This document shows positions 23,701 to 35,756 of a DNA stretch of 64,000 nt, one piece after another. Under the pieces are notes generated by a model. That model searched no databases. It saw only the letters and a program-made list of their open reading frames with translations, and was not told the origin of the DNA. The stretch's first letter is position 1, and each line of letters opens with the position of its first letter. This DNA comes from Tetranychus cinnabarinus (Eukaryota; Arthropoda; Arachnida; Trombidiformes; Tetranychidae): NCBI GenBank assembly GCA_022266195.1, contig WHVY01000002.1:14151001-14215000 (forward strand), written 5' to 3'. Both the position numbers and the translations under genes were made by a program.

Positions 23701-25425
23701 TTTTTAGCAACAACTCGTATTAATAGACATCAAATCTGATGCTTAAATCATAAAGGAACAATTAACTGAATGAAATTAACTATTCAAGTTGATCGTTGGT
23801 ATTAAAAAAGATCACTCGACGATCATAATTCACAATTGTCAGTCTCATAGTTAATTAACTATGAGTACTACGATTAACTATGCACTAGATAAATTAGACC
23901 CGATTTCAGTATTCTACTATGAGCGTTCACGATTCAATCCACGATAACTTGCTCTTTATTTATGACCCTATTTTTCAATGTTAATGGTCGGCAGTCAACT
24001 GATTAATAAAGAATTCTTCATTTACGATTTTCTATTCAAATTAGCCTATGAAAGAGAGGTAACAATTGCGCTGGCACTTGAAATCTTTATTAATACACTT
24101 AAATGATCGATATTTATAATTAACATGAATTTTCCCAACACTTTTGCACCAAGCATTACTTCTTGGAATCACATTTCAAAATTTTCTGTAATTTAAAGCC
24201 ATCGATTCAAAATTGAATGAATATTTATAATTATAACACAAAGCGAATGCACTATTTGCCTCAAAATTGTCTCCTCGTCAAGAGAACCAATTTGTTGATA
24301 AAAACTGGTAAATTTGGCCATTAAGTCGATCTGGGAAGTTCAATTTTCAGTTTTTTAGCTTGAATCTTCCCTTGCGACTTTAACATGGATTTTTCATGAT
24401 AAATCAGACAAAATTCGTAAATGGAAGTAATTGAAACAACATTTGACTTTATTATATTTGTTTTATTGTAAAATTAAAAGCTCGCATTTACATCGAAATT
24501 ACAAAACTAATTTTGTCTTTTTACATCTCTTATTTTCATTGATTAGTTAATTGGGCCTTAAGTATTCCCGCTTTTCAATCATTACGAAGATCCGATCAAC
24601 AAATACTTTTAGATGAAACATTGATTGACTTGATTCTTTTGACTGGATTACAATATCGGGGAAGTTCCAGCACAGAATTAACGGCCTTATTAACGCAGCA
24701 AAACCATTTCAATCTAACTGACTCTTGGAGGATAAAAGATGTTGCTGATTACATTGAGTCAATCAACTTGGATCACATTGAGTACACTTGTTTAAAAGCT
24801 CTTCTACTTTTCAGACCAGGTAAGGTAATGGAGGCCTTAGAGAAACCAAAGAAAAAGTCAAATCAAATGTTCCTTTAAAATACCAGAAAAGTTAACCTAA
24901 AAATAAACAATTTTCAAGTGAACATCAAATCAAGATGAACAATATTCAACTAACAAGGAATAGAAGTAAATTAATTAGCATAAATTGATAATTCTTTCAA
25001 CATGAAAATGGTGTAAATTAATCAGATTGGTTGAATGTAAAAAGTATAATTCAATTTGCCATTTCTTTTCAATACACTTGACATTGACTTGATTCGGCCT
25101 TTATTTTCACTTTACTTTCACTTGATTTTCAGTTGATCTAATTGTCTGCCTTTTCCTTTCCTATTTAGAGTTAACCGGATTGACTGATATAAATCAAATT
25201 GCATCGATACAAGATCAAGCTCAATTGTTACTTTATCAACACACAACAAGCTCATCATCAACATCTATTCATAATAATGGTCATCATAATCACTCTCATT
25301 CACTGGTTACTTCATGTCCACTTCGTTTTGGTCGACTATTGCTTTTACTTTCAGCTATTAAGCGAATGAATAAGCATCATTTTACCTCCATTCAGTCAAC
25401 CTTATTCAATCCTCTTATTCAATGA
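20746..25425 (+). CDS. NR2E-group nuclear receptor (tailless/PNR-like, possibly NR2E6)
   Basis: DNA-binding transcription factor. Five coding exons: 20746-20918, 20980-21122, 21617-22261, 24547-24819 and 25169-25425 (TGA), totalling 496 residues. The DNA-binding domain has both zinc fingers (C37, C40, C54, C57; C73, C79, C89, C92) and P-box CDGCRGFFKRS; the second finger is followed by MRREAVQHER, the NR2E signature. A long Ser/Thr-rich hinge (about 150-300) follows. The ligand-binding domain shows NWALSIPAF with LRRSDQQILLDE (helices 3-4), EYTCLKALLLFRP (helix 8), IQDQAQLLLYQH and RFGRLLLLLSAIKRM (helices 9-10). The protein stops shortly after helix 10, so an AF-2 helix 12 is not apparent. 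Hinge-LBD intron 3 is 2.3 kb and holds a foldback repeat. The group is secure; the exact member (tailless, Hr83, NR2E6) is not. It converges on the brakeless gene. Confidence 0.88.
22358..23806. repeat. Foldback element, 512-bp inverted arms
   Basis: Left arm about 22358-22869 and right arm about 23295-23806 are reverse complements, separated by a 425-bp AT-rich spacer. The inner 270 bp of the arms differ at one position as read by eye (AGAAGATGG versus AGAGGATGG on the matching strand); the outer part has more mismatches. The whole lies in intron 3 of the nuclear receptor. No transposase frame is present, so this is a non-autonomous foldback or long-TIR element. The intron RNA could form a long hairpin. 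Confidence 0.9.
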
Positions 25426-26756
25426 TCAATTTGATTAACTTGGAAAGATGAATCAAGAATGATTCCCTTTTAAAAATGAAATAACCAAAGCAAACCAAGA
25501 AAATAGCAAATCAGTAAATATCTTTACTCGATTCATTCATTTTCTTGTCTCCGCCAAATCAACGGTAAATATCAAGTGATTCAATGAGAAGTCAGTAATT
25601 AATCTTCAATTGAACTGTCAATTACATTCAGTTTACATTTTATTGATTCATTTTAATCACAGCTACATTAACATGATCTTTGCTCCTTTCCATAATCAAT
25701 AATCTTAATATCTACTCTTAAACTAGTCATTTACAAGATTGTAGACTTAAGCAAATTAATTGTTAATCTTTAATCAACTCGAGAAAAGCTCAACTATTCA
25801 GAAAAGGTTTACCATTATTGTTGTACTCAATTTACTGGATCTCATTTACATCAAATCCAATTCAAATAACAATAATTTGGTTGGAAAATGTTATTCGAAA
25901 ACAAATTGTCGAATATGAAAAAGACAAATCATTATGTACAAAATTAATCAATTGTAAACCCACAATCAAACACTTTCAACCTTATTGTTAAATGAACTAA
26001 TTGACAACGTTTCATTAATAAGAAAACAAATTACGTGTAATAAGAGATTCAATTTGAAACAAAATTGTCAATTAATTAGTTAACAAAGGTGAATCATAAG
26101 AGGCACTCTTGTAATAATTAGATATTGAATGTTGGATAAGACGAAAGCACTTGATATTAAGCTCGTAATACAAATAATTGCCATTCAACAAATCCATCAA
26201 AATCAAAAATCTTTTCCTTAAAAGTGAAAACATTAGAGTTGAATTTGATTCTAAAATTGATCGACTAATCGTCTAAAGCCATTCAATGTATCCATTTAAA
26301 AATATTGGCAACATCTTTGATTGACCAGTAATTGTAATTTGATTTTACATTCCATTGATTTTGATTGTTCATCGAGTTTGACTCCATCTGGTTAATCTTT
26401 CGATAAATCTGAAAAGGAAATAAAAAAGATATTAAAATGCTTGTTTATCAGTGTTCATTTTTTGATGCTATTGAAAAGCTGAAATTGATATTATTTTTGA
26501 AATGACCGAGACCGGAAAATAAGTTGATTGTAAGACAATTTAAATTTCGTATTTTTTTCTTTGAAAAATGATGAGAATCACTTTTAATTAAGTTGATATA
26601 GTTTACATTTATGCAAGAGGCACCAATTGTTTTTTTAGCATTTTTTTATGTTTTAATTTTGTGAGAAAAAAAGAAAAGAGATTTTTGTTTTTTTACTCTT
26701 TAAATGTGTTGTCCGTAAAGATTGGTAAGATTACAATCACTTTAAATTAGGTTAAA
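25426..26756. other. Intergenic between convergent nuclear receptor and brakeless
   Basis: 1.3 kb of AT-rich DNA containing the 3' UTRs of two convergent genes. No gene or repeat recognised. Confidence 0.6.
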
Positions 26757-29700
26757 TTAATTAAGATGAAAGTGGCTAATATCCAGACCAGGTGAGGAGC
26801 CTGGTGGACCATGATGATATCTCATTTGAGGGTGCAGATATGGAGGTGCACCATAAGGATGTCCCATAACTGCTGGGTTCATGGCTCCTGGCCGGAAGAT
26901 GGGATGGTTTGGGTCAAAGGGCATGTGAGTAGCAAATGAGGCATGTGCTGAAGGATGTTGAAGGTATGCAGATGAAAGATAATAACTACTTGTTGGAGGT
27001 GGAGGAGGCCCAGTTGTTTCCATGGTGGGTTTAACACCTTCATTTTTACTATGTTTATTTTTATCTTTATCATCATTGTTTGACTTATCTTTTTTGGAAG
27101 ATGAGGAAGATGAGGAACTAAAAGATGAATTTGATGAATGATGATGGGCTGCATTTTTGGGACTAGATATTGATGAAGAACTTGCGTTTGAAATAGAAGA
27201 CATCACAGAATTACTGGCGACAGACATTGGAATTTTACTGCCTTGCGGTATATTCAAAATGGAGGATGAGGAAGAGGAAGAGGATTTCATTGAATCCATT
27301 TTATTATCACGATGCAAATGAGAATCATCCCGTTTTAATGGTGGAGGTCCACTTGGATGAGGTATTGAAAGAGACGGAACTCTAGGTGAAGAGTCTTCAT
27401 TTTTAGAATGGTCGACCACATAAAATCTTTTCATGTCGTCTTTTGATTTATCATAAATTGAATCATAAAGTGAGTTGGGATAATTAGCTGGGGAAACCAT
27501 CATTGAAGGTCCAGCTAAAGGTCCACCTTTATTTTTAATTAGTTGAGGTTCGACTGTTATATCATGATTATCTTTCAAGATTCCTCGATTATCTAAGTCC
27601 ATTTTATCTTTAGATGGGATATTTGTTATTAACATGGCATCCACTTTTGATGTTGGAGTTATCCTGAGATCGCCTTGAGGTGCAAGACTTGATGATTTAG
27701 TTGCTAAATCAAGGCCCATACATGCAGGAGACTGTCTTTTGTCATTAGAAGCTAACTGTGATTGCTCCTTCAGATCACCCTTATCAGACATTTTTAAATG
27801 TTGCTCCTTATACATTCGCTCATGTTCAGCTGAAACCCTTTCATACTGGTGTTTATAATGAGGATCATTGGCAAGTAAATGCATTTGGTAAGCTGGATCA
27901 AGTGAATATCCTGGATATCCTGGCATAAATCCATAAGGATAGGGAAGAGATCCTTGCAATGGTGAACCATATTCCGGACCAGTGGGAGGATTAGTGTTAG
28001 AAAGGGTTGAAGATGGTCCATGATTATTGGGTGGGGTTGAAGATGAAGTTTGATTACGGGAGGAACATTTATCATCTCTCTTTTTATCATTTGAATCGAT
28101 AATTTCTCTAGGTCTACGAGGATCTGTAGGACCAGATGATCGTGAAGATTCATTTTTCTTGCTATCAGATGAGTTGACACTTTGATTTTGCTGAGTTGAT
28201 GTTGACGAGCTCGATGTCGATTGTTGCTTTTGTTGATGCTGATGTGGCTGATGTGGCTGGTGATGTTGTTGTTGCTGCTGCTGTTGCTGGTGATGCTGAT
28301 GCTGTTGCTGTTGTTGTTGATGCTGATGTTGATGTTGTGGTTGTGGCTGTGGCTGTGTTTGTAGCTGGGGTTGAGGTTGTGGTTGTGGTTGCGTCCGCGA
28401 TGACGGTTGCGGTAATTGAGGCTGAGGTTGATGTGATTGCGATTGGGGTTGCTGTTGTGATTGGTGCTGTGATGTTTGCTGCTGATTTACAATGCTTGGA
28501 GGAGATGAGTTACGAGTCGATTGTTGAGAAGATTGCTGTTGAACAGAGGACTGAGAAGGTAACAATGATGAAGATGGTTGAGAAGATAACGATGCAGAAG
28601 ATGATTGTGACGACGATGAAGACAGAGATGATTTGGATGACGACACTGTCGATGGTTGATTTGATGAAGATTGTGATTGGGGTGACGGATCTTGATTTTG
28701 TTTGTCTCTGAAATTGAAAAATGAGTAAAAAAAAGGAAATTAGAATGAATTTAAGGTGACAATCAGATTCAAAATCCATCAACTAAAGATAAAAATAAAT
28801 CTTTTCTTTGAAGATGGCGAATTTTGAATAGATTCATTTCATTTATTTTTGAGTTGCAAGTAACTTACGAGTATGGCTGTGGGCTGGCAGTTTTATCCCC
28901 AGAGGTTGCTCCAACTGGAAGAATGTAAGGTGTTTGGTTGAAAAAAGGGTAGATGCCAAAATTATTAGAAGCTGATTTAGAAGAAGCATCAGAACTGGAT
29001 GAGGTAGCTGGAACTACAGGTTCTTCCGATTTTCCACTGGGTTTGAGTTCAGTTTCGGTATCATTGGCATCAGAAATATCTGAATAGGCTGGGCTTTGAA
29101 CATTTTCAATATTACACGCGTCAGAATTTGCATTATCTACAGGTGATCCACAAGAATTTCCTGATGGCGAAGTATCCATAGGTACTTGATCACTAGGTGT
29201 TTGACCAGTGCAATCAGAGCTGGTTGATGTATCCATGGGATAACCAACTACCTTTAATTTGATCCCAGGCACTGAAAAGAAAAAAACTTAGATCAGTAAA
29301 TTGCAATTCTTTTAACACGAAAAATAGCTCAATTGATGGATTCGATTGATTGGATTTCAATCTCATAAGTCAAAAGAAATGGTTAGGGCATCAAAAAGAG
29401 TATTTTAACAAAATTCCATAAAAAATACATTGTAATTAAAATTCATCGATACTTTTTGGTACTTTCAAATAAAAGATTCTGGACGCTTTTCATAAAAAAC
29501 GCTTGCCATAATATGCATGCGTGGATGGATTCAGACAAAGCGTTTTCAGTATTTTGAAACACTCCAAGTGTAAACATTTCTGTTAACAAGATTTTTTTCA
29601 GATATAAATGTTGATCTAATTATTAATTTGCCTAATGATTGAAATCTTTTTTTGAGCGGAGATGTCATCTATAGAAGTAAAGTAGATACTTATAATTGAA

Positions 29701-32700
29701 AGAGATGAATCAAATTGATTTGAATTGACTGAAAAAAAGATTCATGAAATTATCCTTTGTTTTAAAGGAAAATGACTGATTATAGCTGAACAAACTTTGA
29801 AATTTCAATAACTGATATCTCAAATTGATTTAAAGTGATTGGCGTGCTAATTACAAAACCAGTAAAAATAGAAGGTTTCGAAAAGAGATCAACATTGGAT
29901 TGTATAAAATGTGGTTTAAAAAGTGTTTCTTCCTTATTGTATGCTGCAATTGCCTAAAAAGTATCCTTATACACATCTACAGATTTGTCATCTCACAAGC
30001 CTTGTTATACAAGCCTTGTAAGTAGACAATGATAATCTTGAGAGGAACAACCAAAATGTTGCCATAACCTAAAATTAAGAAGCCCGCTAGATGGCGTATA
30101 AATCAAACTGTTCAAAGTCATTTTGGTTGCTATTTAATTTTAATTTACTTTCTTGTTTATTATTTGCATTTTAAATCTCTCTTGAACACTCCATGCACCT
30201 GGTGATTTCATCAGATGGTTTTATTTTCATTTAATGTGGCGAAAACAATCAAAGTTAGTCATTGTCTTTCAATGTTCTATTTTAGAATATTGAAATCACA
30301 TTTCTTTTAAAGATCTGTAGTCAAATAAAAACCAAGAATTTAAAAATCAAAAAAAGAAACTCATTGCAACCAATTAAATTCAGCTAAAACTAACTCTTTC
30401 ATTTTTTCTCTCCCTTCTCAATCTGAAAGAATAGCCCACACACCTTCATCAAGACCTGGACCTCACCTAGTCAATCGAGTTTTTATACCTAGGCATACTC
30501 ATACCGAGGTTTTATATCAAATCTTGAATTTCCCTAATAATCTTATCTAAAAATGTAAATCTTTCAAGATTCAATCTGGATAATATCAAGTGGACCCATT
30601 TGGGTTCAGTGACATCCTTATCCCTGAAACAATTTCACTAGACTAACACATTGTCATTGATCATTATTGAATTAAGAGTCTGATTCAACATATTGAAAAT
30701 TAATCTGAGCTACTATTTCTGGTAAAAATGTCAACGAAATGTTTTAGAACCAAAAATCGAAAAATATGCACAATTCTAAGCCCAAGGTCACACACAAATT
30801 GAAGATAAACTCTCTGATTAAGAAAATAAATGAATCCCTTGCCACCAAAAAAAAGAATTTGGATTTTCTAAGATTGCCCTCTAAAGGGTCTTGATCTGAT
30901 TACTAATTGGATTTTGACCACTAATCCTTTGGGTATTTAAAAATTAAATAATTAGACAATAGTAAAGATGGTTACCTCCTTCAGAAGAGCCTTCTGGATG
31001 CTTGGATTTTTTATCCTTATCCCTGTCCCGTTCCCGATCTTTATCCTTTTTCTTCTTTTTATGCTTTGATTTTTTTCTTTTAGCATTATCAGATTGAGAA
31101 TTTGCAAAGTCCACTGAAATTGGTTTACTTGGCAAAGGCTTCAACGGACCAGAACTTGATAAATTACCTATTGAGAGAAAGTGTTTTAGGTTAGTAAAAG
31201 GAAAATAATCAATTTTTGTTAAACCAAGATAAAAATGGTTAATCCAATGTGTTTTGAATGTACCTTGCGAACCCGAAGATGGGACTAGGAATGTGGCACT
31301 AGGAGTACTACTAGTATTATGAGACGATGTAGAAGTTGCAAGTCCAGATGAAATACTGTTGCTTGTTGTCACCGCAGTGGATCCATGGAAAGGAGAAGTG
31401 GGTGAATATCTAGAATCCATTGGAGTATCATTTAAATCGTCACTCATAGGTGATCCAGCTGAAGAATTGGCAGTTTTAGGATCACAGATAGGCTGAAAAG
31501 TAACCGATGACTCTTGGTTTACACTATCTGAATTATTATTCCGATTTGCTTCGCTAGGGTCACTGGCACTCTCACTATTAGTTCCACTTTTGGGTGTATT
31601 TTTTGAAGATGGACTAGGTGGTACACTTGAAGCTTCAGTGGTAGCTTCCTCACTATCCGAAGGCAAAACAGAATCTTTATTTGGTTCCAAATCGGTCGAA
31701 TCAGTTTCAGTTTTACTTGTTGGCTCACTTAAACCACTATGGGCACGGGTTTGATGATATTTTAATCCATTGATATGCTTATACTTTTTACTACAATTAG
31801 GCTCCGGACACTCAATTAGAGCCAGCGAGGGTGGTGCATGCATTGTTGGAGTTGTTGGTTCACTTGAGTACACATTTGGTGTTGGAGTATTCCGAGATTG
31901 TGAACGATTACGTTTACCATTTTTAGCTGATTCTGGAACTGGACTTAGTTCCAGATCAGGACGAGATTTACGCTTGCCATTGACACTGGCAGGCGCTTCA
32001 CATTTCACTGGACTTGCGGGTACAGTAAAACTTGAATTAGCAGTTCTACGTCCTTTTCCATTGCGTAATTTACTTTGAACACTCCGCAAATCAACTGAAG
32101 TTCTACCTCGCTTAGCTCTACTACTTTTGTTAGCTTTAGCTTCAATATCACTAGTCGGGGATTCACAGAAACGAGGTGGGGCCCAATCATGCTTAGTGCA
32201 GTCCAATAAAGTACCAACGTAAGTTTTACCTCTCCAGGTGACATTTACAACTAAGACACCTAAAATAAAAGTAAATGCAAATGTAAATAATTTAAAATCA
32301 AGTAAAAATTGCAAAAAAATCTAAATTATGAACCTACCTCCTTCGGTTTCTTGCCAAACAATACCTTCCAAGGTAACACTAGTACCTGGTTCACATGGCC
32401 CTAAGCAATCTGGTTCAGTTACGGTACCTACACTTGTGCAAGTAGACATATGCCTCATCTCAGGTTGACTCGGCGTTTGTGCTTCCATTGGCTAAAAAGA
32501 TAAAAATAAAATAAAAAGACTAATAAGCAATTGTTGTTACACCAATGAAATGTTCTAGCTTCTTGCATGCTTAATCCATGAAATAGATGAAAGAAGAAAC
32601 AGAATTAAACTAGAGTCTGCTCTCCGAGTCAGATAAAGTTGACTTGACCAGTGAAATCGATCAAGAACAGAGTGCTGACTCGAATGGATAATAAACAACC

Positions 32701-33954
32701 TAAATACATAAAACTAACAAGTAGATAATAAAGATGAAAAGAAATCAAAATGTAGAAATAAAAGCAAGTTTCTCTCGAATAAAATTTAGCTGTTAAGTAA
32801 CCAAAATTAATAAAAGAGAGTCAAAATATGAACAATAATTATTGGTTAATTGTAGATTCCCTGCAGGTCTAATTTCAGGAGAAACAAAGCTTCTGTTGGT
32901 GTGATCCTAGTCTTTGTAGTCTTTGCTGTAGTTTGTAAGTGTACAAGAGATGACTCCACATTCGCCTGAGCATAAAAAGACTTGAAGAGAGTCTTCTCTT
33001 CCATTGAGAGAGCTTAAGGTACCACCTATTTATATGTAAGATGCTATTTGTTCAATGAGTCCAATCAATTCACATTTGAACATAAGATTGAGAATGATAA
33101 TGAAGTGAGAATTAACTAAACCTGAAATCAACTTGTTTGTACACAAAGTAATTAACAAAAAAGGCAAAAAGCATATTTTCAAATCTAATCCTGGTAAGGT
33201 TAAGCTATCAACAGTGAATATTAAACAAGGATTAGGTGGCAAACCCAATTTTAAGCCAGGAAAAAAAAGAAAAAGCAAAATTGGCAACAATTAACACTGA
33301 TGAAAAAATCAAGAATGTGAAGAGACTAAATCTTGTTGAAGAAGTCATATTGAATTAGTAAGAACCTCTTGAAATTATGATAAACGTAAACAAAGACATG
33401 AATATGTCATCAAACAAAGAATCGATGATAATCACTTAATACAGAGAGAAAAAAAATGTTCATATATCCACTGGAAAATAGTAAACTGCAGAAACAATCA
33501 AAAATTTGTGAGCACTAGTATTAATCCATAGAAATAGGTAGGTGAGAAGAAAAATGGCAAATGGTAAAAATCATTTTTTTTACATATCCTTAAGGAAACA
33601 GATCACCATTTTTTGCAGTAAATGTTGGTAAAGAAAATGTATGTAAAGGAAAAGAAGTGTAGTTACATTTTCTTCTCCTTGGTACTTTACCCTTGATATT
33701 TCTGTTAAAGGCGAAGAAGATGCAGAACCGTTTGGCTGGCTATTATTTTTTTCAATGTCTGCATCCAAGTCAATTATTAAATCACCAATACCCAATTCCC
33801 ATTCATTGTAATCATCATCAAAATTGGTAGCAACACTTGAAGGTGCTGTGGAGGCAGTTGGTAACACAGATTTTGAGGCTGGTGGAGTCGTTGTCCTTGC
33901 TGGTGGTGAAGCTGATACGCTTGAGGATGTGCTCTGAATTGATCCTGATGTCAT
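26757..33954 (-). CDS. sbb: Scribbler/brakeless, ZNF608/ZNF609 family cofactor
   Basis: Nuclear transcription cofactor with a single C2H2 finger. Six coding exons on the minus strand: 33954-33691, 32491-32338, 32259-31264, 31167-30976, 29271-28869 and 28707-26757 (TAA), giving 1,319 residues with every junction in frame. Family marks in order: an N-terminal acidic block with NEWELGIGDLIIDLDADIEK (about 50-69), then EPDCLGPCEPGTSV followed by GIVWQETEGG, then VNVTWRGKTYVGTLLDC with WAPPRFCESPTSD, the finger CPEPNCSKKYKHINGLKYH (290-313), a KKKKKDKDRERDRDKDKK basic stretch and SPAYSDISDANDTE. The last exon is very rich in Gln, Pro, His and Ser, with long CAG-like runs (about 28230-28500). In Drosophila this gene gives short and long isoforms and acts as a corepressor. 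The start ATG at 33954 is supported by the conserved acidic block; further 5' UTR exons probably lie upstream. Confidence 0.93.
29272..30975 (-). other. Brakeless intron 4 with CTCF-like motif
   Basis: 1.7 kb intron. CCGCTAGATGGCGTA at about 30084-30098 fits the CTCF-type core (YAGATGGCGY). No exon or repeat recognised in the rest. Confidence 0.45.
32492..33690 (-). other. Brakeless intron 1
   Basis: 1.2 kb between the first two coding exons, bounded by GTAAAG at the 33690 side and a pyrimidine-rich acceptor ending at 32492. The join is phase 0. I see no further exon, although vertebrate homologues carry more coding sequence between these two conserved blocks, so an unrecognised exon is possible. 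Confidence 0.45.
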
Positions 33955-33965
33955 GGCAATGACAT
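33951..33965 (-). promoter_or_regulatory. Four-codon uORF overlapping the brakeless start
   Basis: An ATG at 33965 begins a four-codon frame (Met-Ser-Leu-Pro) whose TGA overlaps the main ATG in the string ATGA. If the 5' UTR includes it, translation of the main frame would depend on leaky scanning or reinitiation. Confidence 0.4.
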
Positions 33966-34230
33966 GGCAATGATGAAAAAGAACAGATGATTGTACTAAT
34001 TACCACCTTTAAAGATAAAATTAACAAAATAAAGTATCAAGAGTAATAATAAAAAACAATTTAATATTAAACAAATAATAATAATATAATTTTCCGAAGC
34101 CTCAGTTTTTTGTTCCTAACACAGTATTTCTCACAAGTAAGATGGAGCAGAATTGAAGACAGAGAGAGGGGGAAAGTAAAGAAAGAAAGGTAAAAAGAAA
34201 GACTAACAAAGAGACTAAACAAAGACCAAG

Positions 34231-34269
34231 AATAGATGGCGCTACAATCGCTCTAGAGCCATCTATTGG
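34231..34269. promoter_or_regulatory. Pair of opposed CTCF-like motifs upstream of brakeless
   Basis: AATAGATGGCGCTAC on the plus strand (34231-34245) and CCAATAGATGGCTCT on the minus strand (34269-34255), nine bases apart and facing opposite ways. Both carry the AGATGGC core of insect CTCF sites. Binding is inference. Confidence 0.4.
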
Positions 34270-35091
34270 TTGCAGAGAGAAGCAAAAGATGTTAAATGTT
34301 TCCCAAAAAAATGTTAATGAGGAAAAAAAATGAGCTTATTCATTGAAAAATGGCCATTTTTCATCGAAATTTTGACTCTTTTCAAAATTTCTTCTTTACC
34401 ACCATAGAGGGTCAATGATACAGTCGATAAAAATGATTTAAAAGGTAATTTTAATCCAGTCATGATTGAAAAACACTCAAATCTCATCTCAACTCTGGCT
34501 TTGTTTAGTCACAAAGCAAAGCCTGGAAACAAGAAAGATGCTCAATTATTGAACCTTTTTTTTGATCAACTCTTGTACCCAAATTGTGATCGAGTTTACT
34601 TTGATCTTTATTTTAATGATCAATCAGACAATGAATAAATATTAGCTCGCAACGTTCAATGTTTATCAACACCTAATAATGCAAGAACAAAAAAACCTGT
34701 TACTGATAAAAGAACCTTGATTATTATTTCATCGATTTCTCAGTTTATACACATTCAAGTGAATCTCTCTCAGTGTTACAGCATAATAATAATCATCTTC
34801 ATCATCATCAGCAACAACATGTTTTCAATACAAACGATGAACCAGAATTTAAAGGAAAACCAAAAAAAGATGAAAATTGAAATGGCAGTTGCTTGAGATT
34901 AGCTATTCAAATGATTATGAAGCAAGTTGAAAGCTGACAATAATCAACTTGCAGGTTAAATGGTCGAAACAATAATGTTGATTGTGACGCCATATTTTAA
35001 CAATTAACCAGTTTTTTCTCTTGTTTTGCTTCTTCTTTTCATTTCTCTGTGTTATAATCAGCTTCTACTCAAGTGCAAAGAGGCAAAAAGC

Positions 35092-35340
35092 TTGAAAAAA
35101 AAGTGAGAAGAAGAAGAAAAAGAAAAGGAGAGAAAAGAAAGAGAAAAAAAGGAAGATAAAAGAAGATGGAAGATGAAGCAAAAAGAGGCTCGAAATGTTT
35201 TTCCTCATTCAAAAGATGAAGCTTGAGATGGCGAAAAAAAAGAAACAAAAAAGATGAGCAGAGACAAAGGAAGTGATGGCAAATAGGGTAAAGATGAAGA
35301 TGAACAAGAAAATGATTATGAAGATGGTGATGATGAGAAA
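35092..35340 (+). repeat. Long polypurine (GA-rich) tract
   Basis: About 250 bp that are almost all A and G on the plus strand (runs of GAAGAAGAA, AAAGGAGAG), the mirror pyrimidine tract being on the minus strand, that is, the brakeless sense strand. Such tracts can form triplex structures, but this may simply be low-complexity drift. Confidence 0.7.
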
Positions 35341-35738
35341 GTGAAAAGTTAATCGCCAAGGAAAATGATACAAGGTAATGAAAGGCAAGAAATGGCAAAA
35401 ATATGAAAAAACGATGACAATTGTTCATCTTTTTTTGCATCCATTTTTGTCACCATTTCATCCAAATTTTCATCATTTTCATCATCAATTTGGTAACCTT
35501 TAAACAAGAGAAAGAGAGAGAAAAATGTCTTCTTTGCTCTTGTTTTTTTTTCTCCTTGCAAAAAGTAGTTTTAAAAATGGGTCCAAAATGTTGTTTTTTG
35601 TGTTGAAAATACAAGATGAAGGCAACGGCAAGGAACAAGATGATGAAAGAAGAAGAAGAAGAAAAGGCTTGAAGAGGGAAAAGTAGAAAGAGAAGAGAAA
35701 AAGAGATTAATAACAAAGAACAGTAGCTTATACCGATG

Positions 35739-35756
35739 TGACCTGACCTGACCTGG
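35739..35756. promoter_or_regulatory. Triple TGACC array resembling nuclear receptor half-sites
   Basis: TGACCTGACCTGACCTGG; on the minus strand this is AGGTCA repeated with a 5-base period. AGGTCA is the nuclear receptor half-site, but the period-5 overlap is not a classical direct-repeat element. It lies 1.8 kb upstream of the brakeless start. Confidence 0.3.

Noticed and set aside
28196..28711. 171-codon plus-strand frame rich in Val, Ala and Asp
   Set aside because: It is the antisense shadow of the Gln/His/Pro-rich last exon of brakeless.
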